The position numbers were made by a program, and so were the translations under genes. 64,000 nucleotides of DNA from Neobacillus paridis (GTDB lineage: Bacteria > Bacillota > Bacilli > Bacillales > Cytobacillaceae). The stretch is taken from assembly GCF_016765675.1 (NCBI RefSeq), contig NZ_JAESWB010000168.1, forward strand, positions 62,001 through 126,000, read 5' to 3'. The notes under the pieces were generated by a model. That model was not told the origin of the DNA. It was given only the letters and a program-made list of their open reading frames with translations, and did no database searches. Every line of letters begins with the position of its first letter. Position 1 is the first letter of the stretch. Below are positions 17,703-26,666 of the stretch, one piece after another.

Positions 17703-18125
17703 TTATAGTTTTTTCATCATGGTTTTATGAGGAATTCCCGCATCCATAAATTCGTCGGATATGACTTCATAGCCCAATCCCTCATAAAATGAGATAGCAT
17801 GAGTCTGCGCATTTAATTTTAACTTCTCAATTCCATTGTCCATGGCATACGCCTCAATACAATTCATAATTGCTTTTCCAGCACCGTGTTTACGGTCTTC
17901 TTTTAACACGCAAATTCTTTCCACCTTACCAACTTGATCGACAAGGCGAAATCTTCCCGCACCGATTGGTGTCTCATCATGATACATCACAAAATGAACC
18001 GCTTCATCATCGTATTGATCAAGTTCCTCTTCAATTGGTACAAGCTGTTCCTCAACAAAGACAATTTTTCTTACTTTAAGGGCATCTTCAAGTTCTTTCT
18101 GAGTTTCGACTACTTTAACTGTCAC
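17703..18125 (-). CDS. yjcF: GNAT family N-acetyltransferase YjcF
   Basis: 140-aa GNAT domain: VRKIVFVEEQLVP at the start, GRFRLVD, the acetyl-CoA binding VCVLKEDRKHGAGKAIM-type loop (RKHGAG) and the C-terminal FYEGLGYEVIS. Substrate is unknown. It is 6 bp downstream of yjcG on the same strand, so the two are cotranscribed as in B. subtilis. Confidence 0.88.
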   Translation of the reverse strand: MTVKVVETQKELEDALKVRKIVFVEEQLVPIEEELDQYDDEAVHFVMYHDETPIGAGRFRLVDQVGKVERICVLKEDRKHGAGKAIMNCIEAYAMDNGIEKLKLNAQTHAISFYEGLGYEVISDEFMDAGIPHKTMMKKL

Positions 18126-18131
18126 TTGAAT

Positions 18132-18644
18132 CTATTCCTTTCCAAGGCGAAATGTTTCATAAACGGTCCACGAACCATTTTCTAATTGATAGAGAAGATG
18201 AAAGCGGTCAACCATTTCTTCATGGTTAAATTTGGTCATACGCAACGCTCCAAATACATCCGAATGCTCATCATTTGAGAGCTTTTGACCGATAGTAATA
18301 TGGGGAACAAAGGCATATTCGTTTTTTTGTTCGGCCCATTGTTTATTTATTTCCGCATGCAAATTCATCAGTTCGTCAACCGGTTCTACTTTTAAATATA
18401 TAACATTATTTACAGGATAAAAAGAGCTAATTTTTGAAGTTTTTAATATAAATGGGTGATTATTGCGGGCGGTTTGCTGCAATTTTTCGGCAAATTGTGC
18501 TGCATCCTCTTCAGTCGCTTCAAAAGCACTCATTAAGGTGAGATGCGGGGGAATCAAGGCATAATGCGGGTCATACCGTTTACGATAAGAATTAGCAAAG
18601 TCTTGAAGAGATTTGGATGGGAAAATAACAACACCAAATTTCAT
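18132..18644 (-). CDS. yjcG: 2H phosphoesterase / 2'-5' RNA ligase-like protein YjcG
   Basis: 170 aa with the two H-x-T motifs of the 2H superfamily, HLTLM and HITIG, about 80 residues apart. Such enzymes act on 2',3'-cyclic or 2'-5' phosphodiester substrates, and the YjcG substrate is unknown. GGAGG (complement of 18651-18655) lies 6 nt before ATG 18644, so the longer frame to 18707 is not used. First gene of the yjcG-yjcF pair. Confidence 0.88.
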   Translation of the reverse strand: MKFGVVIFPSKSLQDFANSYRKRYDPHYALIPPHLTLMSAFEATEEDAAQFAEKLQQTARNNHPFILKTSKISSFYPVNNVIYLKVEPVDELMNLHAEINKQWAEQKNEYAFVPHITIGQKLSNDEHSDVFGALRMTKFNHEEMVDRFHLLYQLENGSWTVYETFRLGKE

Positions 18645-18961
18645 TGAAATACCTCCAATAGAATAGATTTTTATACATTGCTGGAAATCCTGGAAAGAAA
18701 AAGGCAAACAAAATTGTAAAATGTTTCTTGATATTATAACAAATTTTTCAATTATTAGAAATAACTATCTGAGACCTGGCAACAACTGCTGCAGCCAGGT
18801 TATCGAACATCCAAATTTGAAATTGATTTACGAATTTCTGTAAAGAGGATAGGATCTTAAAAACTAAATTTTGTGTCATTTCTTCAACAAATGACTATAT
18901 TGTAAATTTAAAAAAATACAAAATGGTACAATATACCTATAATAGAATGGAGGTTTTAGCG
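18645..18961. other. Divergent intergenic region yjcG / solute-binding gene
   Basis: 317 AT-rich bases hold the promoters of two divergent transcripts. A hairpin ACCTGGC/GCCAGGT (18774-18780 with 18794-18800) has no T run. A TATAAT (18938-18943) lies close to the downstream gene but without a clear -35. Confidence 0.4.
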
Positions 18962-20386
18962 ATGAAACCCGGACGACTTTTGTTACTTCTTTTCATAATG
19001 TTGATCATTACTGGATGTAGTTCCTCTAAATCAACCGGTAATGAAAAAGATGTGCAACCTGCATTGCCTTCCATTTCCATTATTGCTGATTCTGAGCAAG
19101 CTTTAGCCTTATTTAAAATGGAGGAAAAAAATATTGAAAAAAAATTCGGTGTGCGTTTGGAATACCATTACCCAGATAGATTAAATGATAACCTCGAAGA
19201 TTTTTTGTTTGCCAGTGATAAAACGTATGATATTTATATGTTATTTCCGGCCAAATTACCCGAGTATGTTGAACGAAATATGCTTTTGCCATTGGATACA
19301 TACATACAACAGACGGAAGGAATCGAAGACATCTTACCGGTTTATCGCAATCTCTATATGAAATTTGGCGGTCATGACTATGGTATGGTTTATGACGGAG
19401 ATACACATCTGTTGTTTTACCGCAAAGATGTGTTTGAAAAATATAACGATGAATATAAAAAAACCTATGGTAAAGATTTAACTCCGCCTAAAACCTGGAA
19501 GGAATATGATCAAATTGCCAAATTCCTGACCAGGGATATTGATGGGGACGGTAAAATCGATTTGTTTGGCACGGCCATTTTTGGAGGTGACGCAAAACGA
19601 TATATTTGGTTTGCTGAGCGCTATTTATCTATGGGTGGAAAATATTTTGATTCTAAAATGCATCCCCAAATTCAAAGTGAATTGGGAATGAAGGCATTAC
19701 AGGATTTAATTAATTTGAATGACAGTGGAGCGACACCACCAAATTCCATGTATGACTGGATTGATTTAAATACAGCGTTTCTTCATGGAAAGTTGGCGAT
19801 GGTGGTTCAATGGAGTGATACCTCACGCTTCTCTTACGATAAAAAAAATTGGGGCTCGAAAGTCCAAAATAAGGTTGGCTGGACGCTCGTTCCCGCAGCC
19901 GCCCCTAACAATCCTCGAGGCGGGGTCTGGATTGGCCGTGTGTTAGGGATTTCCAAACAATCTGCCAATCCTGATAAGGCATGGAAAATTATTAGTTATA
20001 TTACATCAAAAGAAATAAGCAAGAAAGCATTTTTATCAAAGGATACGATAAATGATCCATTTCGTTACAGCCATTTTTCAATCGCTGGCAAAGGAGCTTT
20101 TCCAACTGAAGAAATGAATCAGAACTTCTTAGAAACCGTCAAATCCAGTTTAAACAATCCTAATGCGGATTTAATGATTCCAGGCGGATGGGACTATATG
20201 CAGGCACTCGATCAAAACATTTACTTGGCCCTGATTCATAAGAAAACAGCTGCTGAAGCACTAAAACAGACGGCTGATGAATGGAATAACATAACGAAAA
20301 AATATGGACAAGCACGGCAGGCCGCTCACTATCAAGAGTGGCAGAACCTCCTTAAGGAGGTAGGAAATCATGAAATTCATCAATAA
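18962..20386 (+). CDS. ABC-type sugar-binding lipoprotein (family 1 solute-binding) coupled to c-di-GMP gene
   Basis: 474-aa extracellular solute-binding lipoprotein. The signal peptide ends in the lipobox ITGC (C19), so the mature protein is tethered outside the membrane. The fold is that of family 1 carbohydrate-binding proteins (Y-x-YDGDTHLLFYRKDVFEKY, KTWKEYDQIAKFLT). A loop DIDGDGKID looks like a calcium-binding EF-hand-type turn. GGAGG at 18949-18953 precedes ATG 18962. No permease or ATPase is nearby. Instead its 3' end overlaps the GGDEF-EAL gene by 17 bp, so it probably acts as an external sensor for that protein (inference) rather than in uptake. The ligand is unknown. Confidence 0.85.
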   Translation: MKPGRLLLLLFIMLIITGCSSSKSTGNEKDVQPALPSISIIADSEQALALFKMEEKNIEKKFGVRLEYHYPDRLNDNLEDFLFASDKTYDIYMLFPAKLPEYVERNMLLPLDTYIQQTEGIEDILPVYRNLYMKFGGHDYGMVYDGDTHLLFYRKDVFEKYNDEYKKTYGKDLTPPKTWKEYDQIAKFLTRDIDGDGKIDLFGTAIFGGDAKRYIWFAERYLSMGGKYFDSKMHPQIQSELGMKALQDLINLNDSGATPPNSMYDWIDLNTAFLHGKLAMVVQWSDTSRFSYDKKNWGSKVQNKVGWTLVPAAAPNNPRGGVWIGRVLGISKQSANPDKAWKIISYITSKEISKKAFLSKDTINDPFRYSHFSIAGKGAFPTEEMNQNFLETVKSSLNNPNADLMIPGGWDYMQALDQNIYLALIHKKTAAEALKQTADEWNNITKKYGQARQAAHYQEWQNLLKEVGNHEIHQ

Positions 20387-22883
20387 ATTAAGTTTTCGTA
20401 TTTGGTTTGCGATCAATACCATTGTTCTTACCGGGGTGCTTACCCTTAGCGGTCTCTATCTTCATCGTGAGTCCTCACAACTGGAAAATAGTTTGAAAAA
20501 CGAAGGGATTACCTCCGCAAATACGTTAAATGCGGCTATTGGCTTGTATATGCTCAGAGGCGAATATTCGAAAATTAGTCCGCTGACCTATTCACTACAA
20601 TCACGGCCAAATATTGCTTATGTCATTGTTCGCGATAAGGAAGGTACCACGATTAATCAAAAGGGTGAAACAAGCATTGATAAACAGCATCTTATGATTA
20701 CGAAAGTACCACTTGAATATTTTCAAGAGCATGTTGGGGAAGTGGAGATTGGTTTAAAAACGAAAGCTCTTGAAGAACAACAAGACAGGTTGTTGCGCGA
20801 TACATTTTTTACTGCGGTTGTTTATTCCCTTTTGTCGCTGATTATTTCTTTTTTGATATCGAGTAAATTGACTGCGCCAATTCAAAAATTAATAGTAGCA
20901 ACAAAAAAATTAACAGCTGGTGAGCGTAATGTTGAGGTATGGGCTAAACACGAAATTGTTGAAATACAAGAATTATCCACAGAATTTAATAAAATGGCCC
21001 AGACGATTAATGATCACGAAAAAATTTTAGTGAATGAGATTGAAAAAGCAACCAGGAACCTGTCGGAAAAGGTGGAAATCCTTGAGGTTCTGGCAAGTAT
21101 ATCAAACTCCGTATTGGAGGATGATATCCAAAGTATTGAGGTTATGAAACGAACATTAATCAGTATTAAAAATTATATAAAAGCCGACCAAATTTCTTTT
21201 ACGCTGATTAATAATAATGAAAGGTTGGAAGTATTTGGACTTGAGCAAAATGAGAATTTATCTTCTTTGGAATTGAAAATGGGCGATAAGACGATCAATG
21301 CTGCAATTCATAAAAGGGAAGTTATTGTTCGAAATCGTCTTCATGCAAACAACATGTCCTATTATGAACAGTTACTTTATTATGATGGACTGCGTTCGTT
21401 ATTAATTCTTCCGATTATTGCAAAAAATAAAGTCCTGGGAACATTAAATATTGCCAGTCAACAACAGGATTATTTTTCCCCGAATGTGATCGAGAAATTA
21501 TCAGTCTTCACAAATCAGATTGCACTTGCCTTTGACCGGGTTGCTGCCTATGAATCTTTACAAAAATCGGCCTATTATGATTATTTAACGGGACTGCCAA
21601 ATTTCCGATTATATAAAAATAGTATCCAGGAGGCATTGGAACAGGCAAATAAACAAAACAAAATGGTTGGGGTTATGTTTCTCGACCTCGACCGTTTCAA
21701 AATGGTTAATGACACATTTGGTCATGCGGCAGGAGACTTTTTATTGCAGCATATTGGCAAACTGTTAATATCATGCTTGTCTGAGAAAGATGTAGTTTCC
21801 CGAATCGGCGGGGATGAGTTTTCTGTTTTATTGGCAAATATCAGTGGGCAGGAAGAAGCGATTGACATTGCTAAAAAGATCATGAAAGCATTAGCGGCAC
21901 CCGTTATTATTCAGGGCTGCAAACTTCACATCTCGGCAAGTATTGGAATTTCTTTCTTCCCTCAAGATGGTACAGATGTTGAAAGTTTAATCAGACATGC
22001 TGACCGGGCGATGTACCGAATTAAAAAGCAAGGTAAGAATAATTATGGCATTTACTCAACTTATGAAGATGACAACATGGCCAACCCAATTGTGCTTGAG
22101 AATGATTTGCGGAAGGCTTTAGAAAGAAATGAGTTTGTCGTCTATTATCAGCCCAAAATTGACGTAGAGCGAGAAATGATATCAGGGGTTGAGGCATTAG
22201 TAAGATGGGAGCATCCGAAAAAAGGCCTGATTACACCGATTCATTTTATTCCGTTAGCTGAAGAAACGGGTCTAATTCTGCAGATTGGGGAATATGTTCT
22301 CCGCCAAGCTTGTCAACAATGTGTTCAGTGGCAGCGTCTGGGCTTACCGCCAATACCTGTTTCTGTTAATTTATCAATCGGGCAGTTTATGCAGTCAAAC
22401 CTGATTAGCAATATTCAAAGAATTATGAATGAGACGGGGATTCAACCGGAATTGTTAGAGTTTGAAATTACCGAAAGTATGTCGATGAATTTAGAACGCT
22501 CAATTGAAATTTTATCGGAGTTGCAAAAGCTGGGTGTTCATATTAGCGTTGATGATTTTGGCACTGGTTATAGTTCATTGAATTATTTGCGGCAACTGCC
22601 GATTGATACGGTAAAAATTGATAAGTCGTTTATGAAGGGAATACCAAATGACCGAAACAACGAGGCTATTGTCGCTACGATTATCAATATGGCTCATAAT
22701 TTAAATTTAACGGTTACCGCTGAAGGTGTCGAAACGTTTGACCAAGTTCAATACTTGCGTAAGCATAATTGCGACAATATTCAAGGCTTTTACTTTAGAA
22801 GACCGCTGCCGGCAGAAGTTTTCGAACAAGAATTTCAACATATTTTAAATGATATTCAAAAGGTAACCAAGATCCCGATTTAG
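20370..22883 (+). CDS. Membrane GAF-GGDEF-EAL cyclic-di-GMP protein
   Basis: 837 aa. One TM helix (residues ~12-30), an extracytoplasmic segment to ~145, a second TM (~147-167), HAMP (~168-220), GAF (~235-395), GGDEF and EAL. The cyclase motif RIGGDEF (GGDEF 480-484) and metal site FLDLDRFK are intact. The inhibitory RxxD site before it is lost (SEKD). The phosphodiesterase motifs EALVRWEHP (608-610), SVNLS, FEITES, DDFGTGYSS (728) and EGVET are intact, so it could both make and degrade c-di-GMP, with degradation likely dominant (inference). AAGGAGG at 20353-20359 lies inside the upstream lipoprotein gene, and the genes overlap by 17 bp, implying translational coupling and joint sensing. Confidence 0.93.
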   Translation: MKFINKLSFRIWFAINTIVLTGVLTLSGLYLHRESSQLENSLKNEGITSANTLNAAIGLYMLRGEYSKISPLTYSLQSRPNIAYVIVRDKEGTTINQKGETSIDKQHLMITKVPLEYFQEHVGEVEIGLKTKALEEQQDRLLRDTFFTAVVYSLLSLIISFLISSKLTAPIQKLIVATKKLTAGERNVEVWAKHEIVEIQELSTEFNKMAQTINDHEKILVNEIEKATRNLSEKVEILEVLASISNSVLEDDIQSIEVMKRTLISIKNYIKADQISFTLINNNERLEVFGLEQNENLSSLELKMGDKTINAAIHKREVIVRNRLHANNMSYYEQLLYYDGLRSLLILPIIAKNKVLGTLNIASQQQDYFSPNVIEKLSVFTNQIALAFDRVAAYESLQKSAYYDYLTGLPNFRLYKNSIQEALEQANKQNKMVGVMFLDLDRFKMVNDTFGHAAGDFLLQHIGKLLISCLSEKDVVSRIGGDEFSVLLANISGQEEAIDIAKKIMKALAAPVIIQGCKLHISASIGISFFPQDGTDVESLIRHADRAMYRIKKQGKNNYGIYSTYEDDNMANPIVLENDLRKALERNEFVVYYQPKIDVEREMISGVEALVRWEHPKKGLITPIHFIPLAEETGLILQIGEYVLRQACQQCVQWQRLGLPPIPVSVNLSIGQFMQSNLISNIQRIMNETGIQPELLEFEITESMSMNLERSIEILSELQKLGVHISVDDFGTGYSSLNYLRQLPIDTVKIDKSFMKGIPNDRNNEAIVATIINMAHNLNLTVTAEGVETFDQVQYLRKHNCDNIQGFYFRRPLPAEVFEQEFQHILNDIQKVTKIPI

Positions 22884-22980
22884 CAGTTATAGGTTGATAC
22901 TTAAGGCTTTCAGATCTCTTATTTTCTGTTTAAAAAATGGAACGATTATAATTCTACTTGGCAAAATGGATAAAAACATA

Positions 22981-23008
22981 TTGACATTGTACGGAAATTA
23001 AATATAAT
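22981..23008 (+). promoter_or_regulatory. Strong sigma-A promoter of tRNA-Val
   Basis: Consensus TTGACA (22981-22986), 16 bp, TATAAT (23003-23008). The tRNA begins 21 nt after the -10, leaving only a short leader. Confidence 0.85.
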
Positions 23009-23028
23009 TAGAAATGTACTTAATAAGA

Positions 23029-23101
23029 GATCTGTTAGCTCAGCTGGGAGAGCGCAACCTTGACAGGGTTGAGGTCGGGGGTTCGAACCCCTCACAGGTC
23101 A
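23029..23101 (+). tRNA. tRNA-Val (anticodon GAC)
   Basis: A complete cloverleaf: acceptor 23029-23035 with 23094-23100 (one G-U), D arm 23038-23053, anticodon stem CAACC/GGTTG with loop TTGACAG (anticodon GAC at 23062-23064), T arm 23077-23093 with TTCGAAC, and discriminator A at 23101. CCA is not encoded. It is a single tRNA with its own promoter and terminator. Confidence 0.95.
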
Positions 23102-23105
23102 TCAA

Positions 23106-23150
23106 GACGGTAGAATCGTTGATATAAAGCGGTTTCTACCGTCTTTTATT
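23106..23150 (+). terminator. Terminator of tRNA-Val
   Basis: GACGGTAGAA (23106-23115) pairs perfectly with TTCTACCGTC (23134-23143), followed by TTTTATTT. Confidence 0.9.
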
Positions 23151-23257
23151 TCCATAGATTTTGCTAATATCTCTTACAGAAAAGTAGAGAAACTAATTCG
23201 GGAAAATATAGTAAGGAGAAATTTACTTATCGTGAGCAAGTCCGAGTGAAAAGAGTT

Positions 23258-23351
23258 GACGGGTAAATTTTGAAAATGGACGGGTAAAGGACCAAAATCG
23301 ACGGGTAAAGTTCCAATTTTGACGGGTAAAATTAGAAAAATGACGAGTAAA
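23258..23351 (+). repeat. Five 10-bp repeats at exact 21-bp spacing
   Basis: GACGGGTAAA occurs at 23258, 23279, 23300 and 23321, and GACGAGTAAA at 23342. The start-to-start distance is exactly 21 bp each time, with unrelated AT-rich 11-nt spacers. Two helical turns per unit put all copies on one DNA face, as in iteron or operator arrays. The array ends 13 bp before the rib -35. Alternatively it is a degenerate seven-codon repeat (Thr-Gly-Lys core), but the frame has an early stop. Function unknown. Confidence 0.85.
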
Positions 23352-23364
23352 CAAAGCTTTACTC

Positions 23365-23393
23365 TTGTATAATTAGTTTGGTTTTGTTATTAT
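23365..23393 (+). promoter_or_regulatory. Promoter of the rib operon
   Basis: TTGTAT (23365-23370), 17 bp, TATTAT (23388-23393). The predicted start near 23400 lies just before the FMN riboswitch. Confidence 0.65.
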
Positions 23394-23409
23394 TTATTCA
23401 ATTCAATAG

Positions 23410-23556
23410 GATTTCCTTCGGGGTCGGGTGCAATTCCCAACCGGCGGTGATGAGGCATGCCTCTTAGTCCGTGACCCGGATTCATAGATCATATGAAAAC
23501 GGTGGATTTGGTGAAATTCCAAAGCCGACAGTAAAAGTCTGGATGGGAGAAGGAAA
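23410..23556 (+). ncRNA. FMN riboswitch (RFN element)
   Basis: The conserved RFN blocks appear in order: CTTCGGGG, CAATTCCCAACCGGCGGTGA, AGTCCGTGACCC, GGTGGATTTGGTGAAATTCC, GCCGACAGT and GTCTGGATGGGAGAAGGA. FMN binding stabilises the aptamer and favours the downstream terminator (23610), shutting off the rib operon. Confidence 0.96.
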
Positions 23557-23609
23557 AGCAAATTGTACAAAAATGCTATTTTTTGACGTTTATTTTTTAT
23601 GCGCTTTTT

Positions 23610-23650
23610 TCTCCCTTGCCGAAATAGGTAAGGGAGATTTGTTTGTTTGG
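23610..23650 (+). terminator. Riboswitch expression-platform terminator
   Basis: TCTCCCTTGCC (23610-23620) pairs with GGTAAGGGAGA (23627-23637), followed by a T-rich tract, 37 nt before ribD. It is the regulated terminator of the FMN switch. Confidence 0.85.
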
Positions 23651-23686
23651 AGAGATTTATTATGAAAGGGGAACATTTTTTTTGAA

Positions 23687-24814
23687 ATGAATGATCATGA
23701 ATATATGAACCTTGCTCTTTCACTTGCACGCGCCACTTTAGGTCAAACAAGTCCTAACCCGAGTGTAGGGGCAGTGTTAGTGAAGAATGGTCAATTGGTG
23801 GGAACTGGTGCACATTTGAAATCCGGCACTCCCCATGCAGAAGTTCACGCTATCCATGAAGCTGGAAGTTCTGCTGAGGGGGCCATTATGTATGTTACAC
23901 TTGAACCATGTAGCCACCAAGGGAAAACACCTCCATGTGCTGACCTCATTATCAATACAGGCATTCGTAAGGTCTTTGTAGCAACTCTAGATCCAAATCC
24001 TCTTGTCGCAGGCAAAGGCGTTGAGAAGCTAACAAAAGCGGGTATCGAGGTTGAGGTGGGATTATGCCAAGAAGAAGCGATCCAGCTCAATGAAAAGTTT
24101 TTTCATTTTATTCAAACAAACACTCCATTCATAACAATTAAAGCAGGCATTTCATTAGACGGTAAAATAGCAGCGAAATCAGGAGACAGTAAGTGGATTA
24201 CCTCTCCTGAGTCACGACAAGATGTCCATCATCTTCGTCATGAGCATGATGGAATACTAGTAGGAATCAACACCATCTTACAGGATAACCCTCTCTTAAC
24301 CACCAGAAGACCCCAAGGTGGAATTAATCCCATTCGAATTGTATTGGACACGAAATTAAAAATTCCAGTGTCTGCAAATGTCGTCCAAGATCGCTCTGCG
24401 AGAACCATCATTTTTACAGGAAACCAGATTGATTTAGAAAAGAAAAAAGAACTTGAAAGGCTTGATGTAACCATTATTTCTCAAGAAAGCTCCACTCTTT
24501 CTTTGAAGGAAGTACTGAAGACATTAGGGGAGCAGCAGATTATATCCGTACTTGTAGAAGGCGGGTCGGAAATTCATGCTTCATTCATCGAGGAAAATGC
24601 TTTTCAACAAATCATTACCTATGTTGCTCCAAAAATTATTGGCGGCAGAGATGCTTTTTCTTTTGTTGGAGGAATTGGTCCTGAACTTGTGAAGTTAGGA
24701 AAACAACTACGCTTTACAGAGATTAAACAGCTGGGACCAGATATAAAAATAACGGCAAAACCTCTTAAAGGGGAGGAAAGCGAAGAATGTTTACCGGAAT
24801 CATTGAAGAATTAG
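23687..24814 (+). CDS. ribD: Bifunctional riboflavin deaminase/reductase RibD
   Basis: 375 aa. The N-terminal cytidine-deaminase-like domain has zinc ligands H50 (HAEVHA, E52) and the Cys pair C75/C84 in EPCSHQGKTPPC. The C-terminal reductase domain (~145-365) has KAGISLDGKIA, SKWITS and LVEGGSEIH. It converts the GTP-cyclohydrolase product to 5-amino-6-ribitylamino-uracil phosphate in two steps. GAAAGGGGA at 23663-23671 precedes ATG 23687. First gene of ribD-ribE-ribBA-ribH, regulated by the FMN switch. It overlaps ribE by 28 bp. Confidence 0.96.
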   Translation: MNDHEYMNLALSLARATLGQTSPNPSVGAVLVKNGQLVGTGAHLKSGTPHAEVHAIHEAGSSAEGAIMYVTLEPCSHQGKTPPCADLIINTGIRKVFVATLDPNPLVAGKGVEKLTKAGIEVEVGLCQEEAIQLNEKFFHFIQTNTPFITIKAGISLDGKIAAKSGDSKWITSPESRQDVHHLRHEHDGILVGINTILQDNPLLTTRRPQGGINPIRIVLDTKLKIPVSANVVQDRSARTIIFTGNQIDLEKKKELERLDVTIISQESSTLSLKEVLKTLGEQQIISVLVEGGSEIHASFIEENAFQQIITYVAPKIIGGRDAFSFVGGIGPELVKLGKQLRFTEIKQLGPDIKITAKPLKGEESEECLPESLKN

Positions 24815-25437
24815 GAACCATTCAAGGGATAAAGTCCCAAGGGAGCACACTCGTCCTAAATATTAAGGCAAAGAAGGTCTTAGAAGATATAAAGCTTGGA
24901 GATAGTATCTCAGTAAATGGTGTCTGCTTGACCGTAACGGAGTTTACCCATGCTTCATTTTTTTTGGATGTGATGCCCGAAACCTTTCACAGCACTTCTC
25001 TAGCTCACCTGCAGCAAGGCTCACTCGTTAATCTAGAAAGGGCCATGAGTTCCAATGGACGTTTTGGAGGTCACTTTGTTACGGGCCATGTTGACACGGT
25101 TGGACAAATTGTTAAAAGAGAACGAAAAGAAAATGCGATATATATTGACATTCAATATCCTAATGAATTCAATCATCTTGCTCTGTATAAAGGTTCTATT
25201 GCACTTGATGGCACTTCCTTAACTATATTTGGGACATCCGATAATCAATTGACCGTGTCGATCATCCCTCATACGGCAAAGGAAAGTGTCCTTGGTATGA
25301 AAAAGGTTGGGGACAAGGTTAATATCGAATTTGATATGATCGGCAAGTATCTACATTCCTTTTTTGAAAGGAAAAACCCGCACAATCATAAAGATCGTAT
25401 TTCAGTTGATTTTCTCAAAGAAAATGGATTTATGTAA
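24787..25437 (+). CDS. ribE: Riboflavin synthase alpha chain
   Basis: 216 aa with two lumazine-binding repeats: the N-terminal MFTGIIEELG with INGVCLTV-type loop (SVNGVCLTV) and GHFVTGHVD, and the C-terminal repeat with SIALDGTSLT. It dismutates two 6,7-dimethyl-8-ribityllumazines into riboflavin. GGGGAGG at 24770-24776 within ribD serves its ATG. It sits second in the rib operon. Confidence 0.95.
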   Translation: MFTGIIEELGTIQGIKSQGSTLVLNIKAKKVLEDIKLGDSISVNGVCLTVTEFTHASFFLDVMPETFHSTSLAHLQQGSLVNLERAMSSNGRFGGHFVTGHVDTVGQIVKRERKENAIYIDIQYPNEFNHLALYKGSIALDGTSLTIFGTSDNQLTVSIIPHTAKESVLGMKKVGDKVNIEFDMIGKYLHSFFERKNPHNHKDRISVDFLKENGFM

Positions 25438-25455
25438 ATCGGAAGGAGTAATAGC

Positions 25456-26652
25456 ATGATATTCCATAAAATAGAGGATGCATTAGAAGATTTAAAGGCA
25501 GGAAAGGTGATTATTGTTTGTGATGATGAGGATCGTGAAAACGAGGGAGATTTTGTGGGGCTGGGTGAGTTTGCGACGCCAGACATGATTAACTTTATGG
25601 CTAAAGAGGGCAGAGGACTTATTTGTGTTCCCATTTCTGAGTCATTTGCAGACAGACTTGAACTAAAGCCAATGGTCGAAGTCAACACAGAAAGTCACGA
25701 GACAGCCTTTACTGTTAGTATTGATCATATTGAAACGACCACAGGTATTAGTGCATTTGAGAGAGCATTGACCGTTCAAAAATTACTTGATGAAGACGCT
25801 CTTCCAAGTGATTTCAGACGACCTGGGCATATTTTTCCGCTTGTGTCGAAGGAAGGCGGAGTGTTACGGCGTGCTGGTCATACAGAAGCTGCCATCGATT
25901 TAGCTAGATTAGCAGAATCAAAAGCAGTAGCTGTGATTTGTGAGGTCATGAATGATGATGGAACAATGGCGCGAGTGGACGACTTAATAGAGGTTGCGAG
26001 AAAGTTTGATTTAAAAATGATTACAATCAAAGATTTAATTGAGTATCGACTTGAGCATGACACATTAATAGATAGGGAAGTGGAAATCAGTCTTCCTACT
26101 GAATACGGGGACTTTAGAGCTATCGGGTTTACGAGTAAAAGTGATGGCAAAGAGCATGTTGCCCTTGTAAAAGGGGAGATTCGTGCAGAAGAGCCTATCC
26201 TTTTAAGAGTACATTCAGAATGCTTAACGGGGGATGTGTTTGGCTCTAATCGTTGTGATTGTGGCCCCCAGCTTCATGCAGCTCTTTCTCAAATTAATAA
26301 GGAAGGGAAAGGCATCCTTCTGTATATGAGACAAGAAGGAAGAGGGATTGGTCTCATCAATAAATTAAAAGCGTATAAACTTCAAGAAGAAGGTTACGAC
26401 ACGGTTGAAGCGAACCATAAACTAGGTTTCAAAGCCGATTTACGTGATTATGGAGTTGGTGCTCAAATCTTACGAAATCTTGGAGTGAAAAAGATGCGTT
26501 TATTAACCAATAACCCGCGAAAAATAACAGGTCTTGCCGGGTACGGTTTAGAGGTAGTCGAACGTGTTCCTCTGCAAATGCCACCCAAAAAAGAAAATGA
26601 ACAATATTTAAAAACAAAACAAGAAAAACTTGGACATTTATTAACTTTTTAA
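25456..26652 (+). CDS. ribBA: Bifunctional DHBP synthase / GTP cyclohydrolase II RibBA
   Basis: 398 aa. The N-terminal 3,4-dihydroxy-2-butanone-4-phosphate synthase domain has [10 protein letters not shown] and the later [16 protein letters not shown]. The C-terminal GTP cyclohydrolase II domain (~205-395) has the zinc cysteines in [17 protein letters not shown] and RQEGRGIGL. It supplies both precursors for riboflavin. GGAAGGAG at 25440-25447 precedes ATG 25456. Third gene in the operon. Confidence 0.96.
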   Translation: MIFHKIEDALEDLKAGKVIIVCDDEDRENEGDFVGLGEFATPDMINFMAKEGRGLICVPISESFADRLELKPMVEVNTESHETAFTVSIDHIETTTGISAFERALTVQKLLDEDALPSDFRRPGHIFPLVSKEGGVLRRAGHTEAAIDLARLAESKAVAVICEVMNDDGTMARVDDLIEVARKFDLKMITIKDLIEYRLEHDTLIDREVEISLPTEYGDFRAIGFTSKSDGKEHVALVKGEIRAEEPILLRVHSECLTGDVFGSNRCDCGPQLHAALSQINKEGKGILLYMRQEGRGIGLINKLKAYKLQEEGYDTVEANHKLGFKADLRDYGVGAQILRNLGVKKMRLLTNNPRKITGLAGYGLEVVERVPLQMPPKKENEQYLKTKQEKLGHLLTF

Positions 26653-26666
26653 AGGAGTGGAATATA

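Noticed and set aside
23029-23101. Prophage or island attachment site at tRNA-Val
   Set aside because: I found no duplicate of the tRNA 3' end and no integrase in the window, so an att site cannot be claimed.
23258-23351. CRISPR array
   Set aside because: Repeats are only 10 bp with 11-nt spacers and no cas genes are present, far from CRISPR dimensions.
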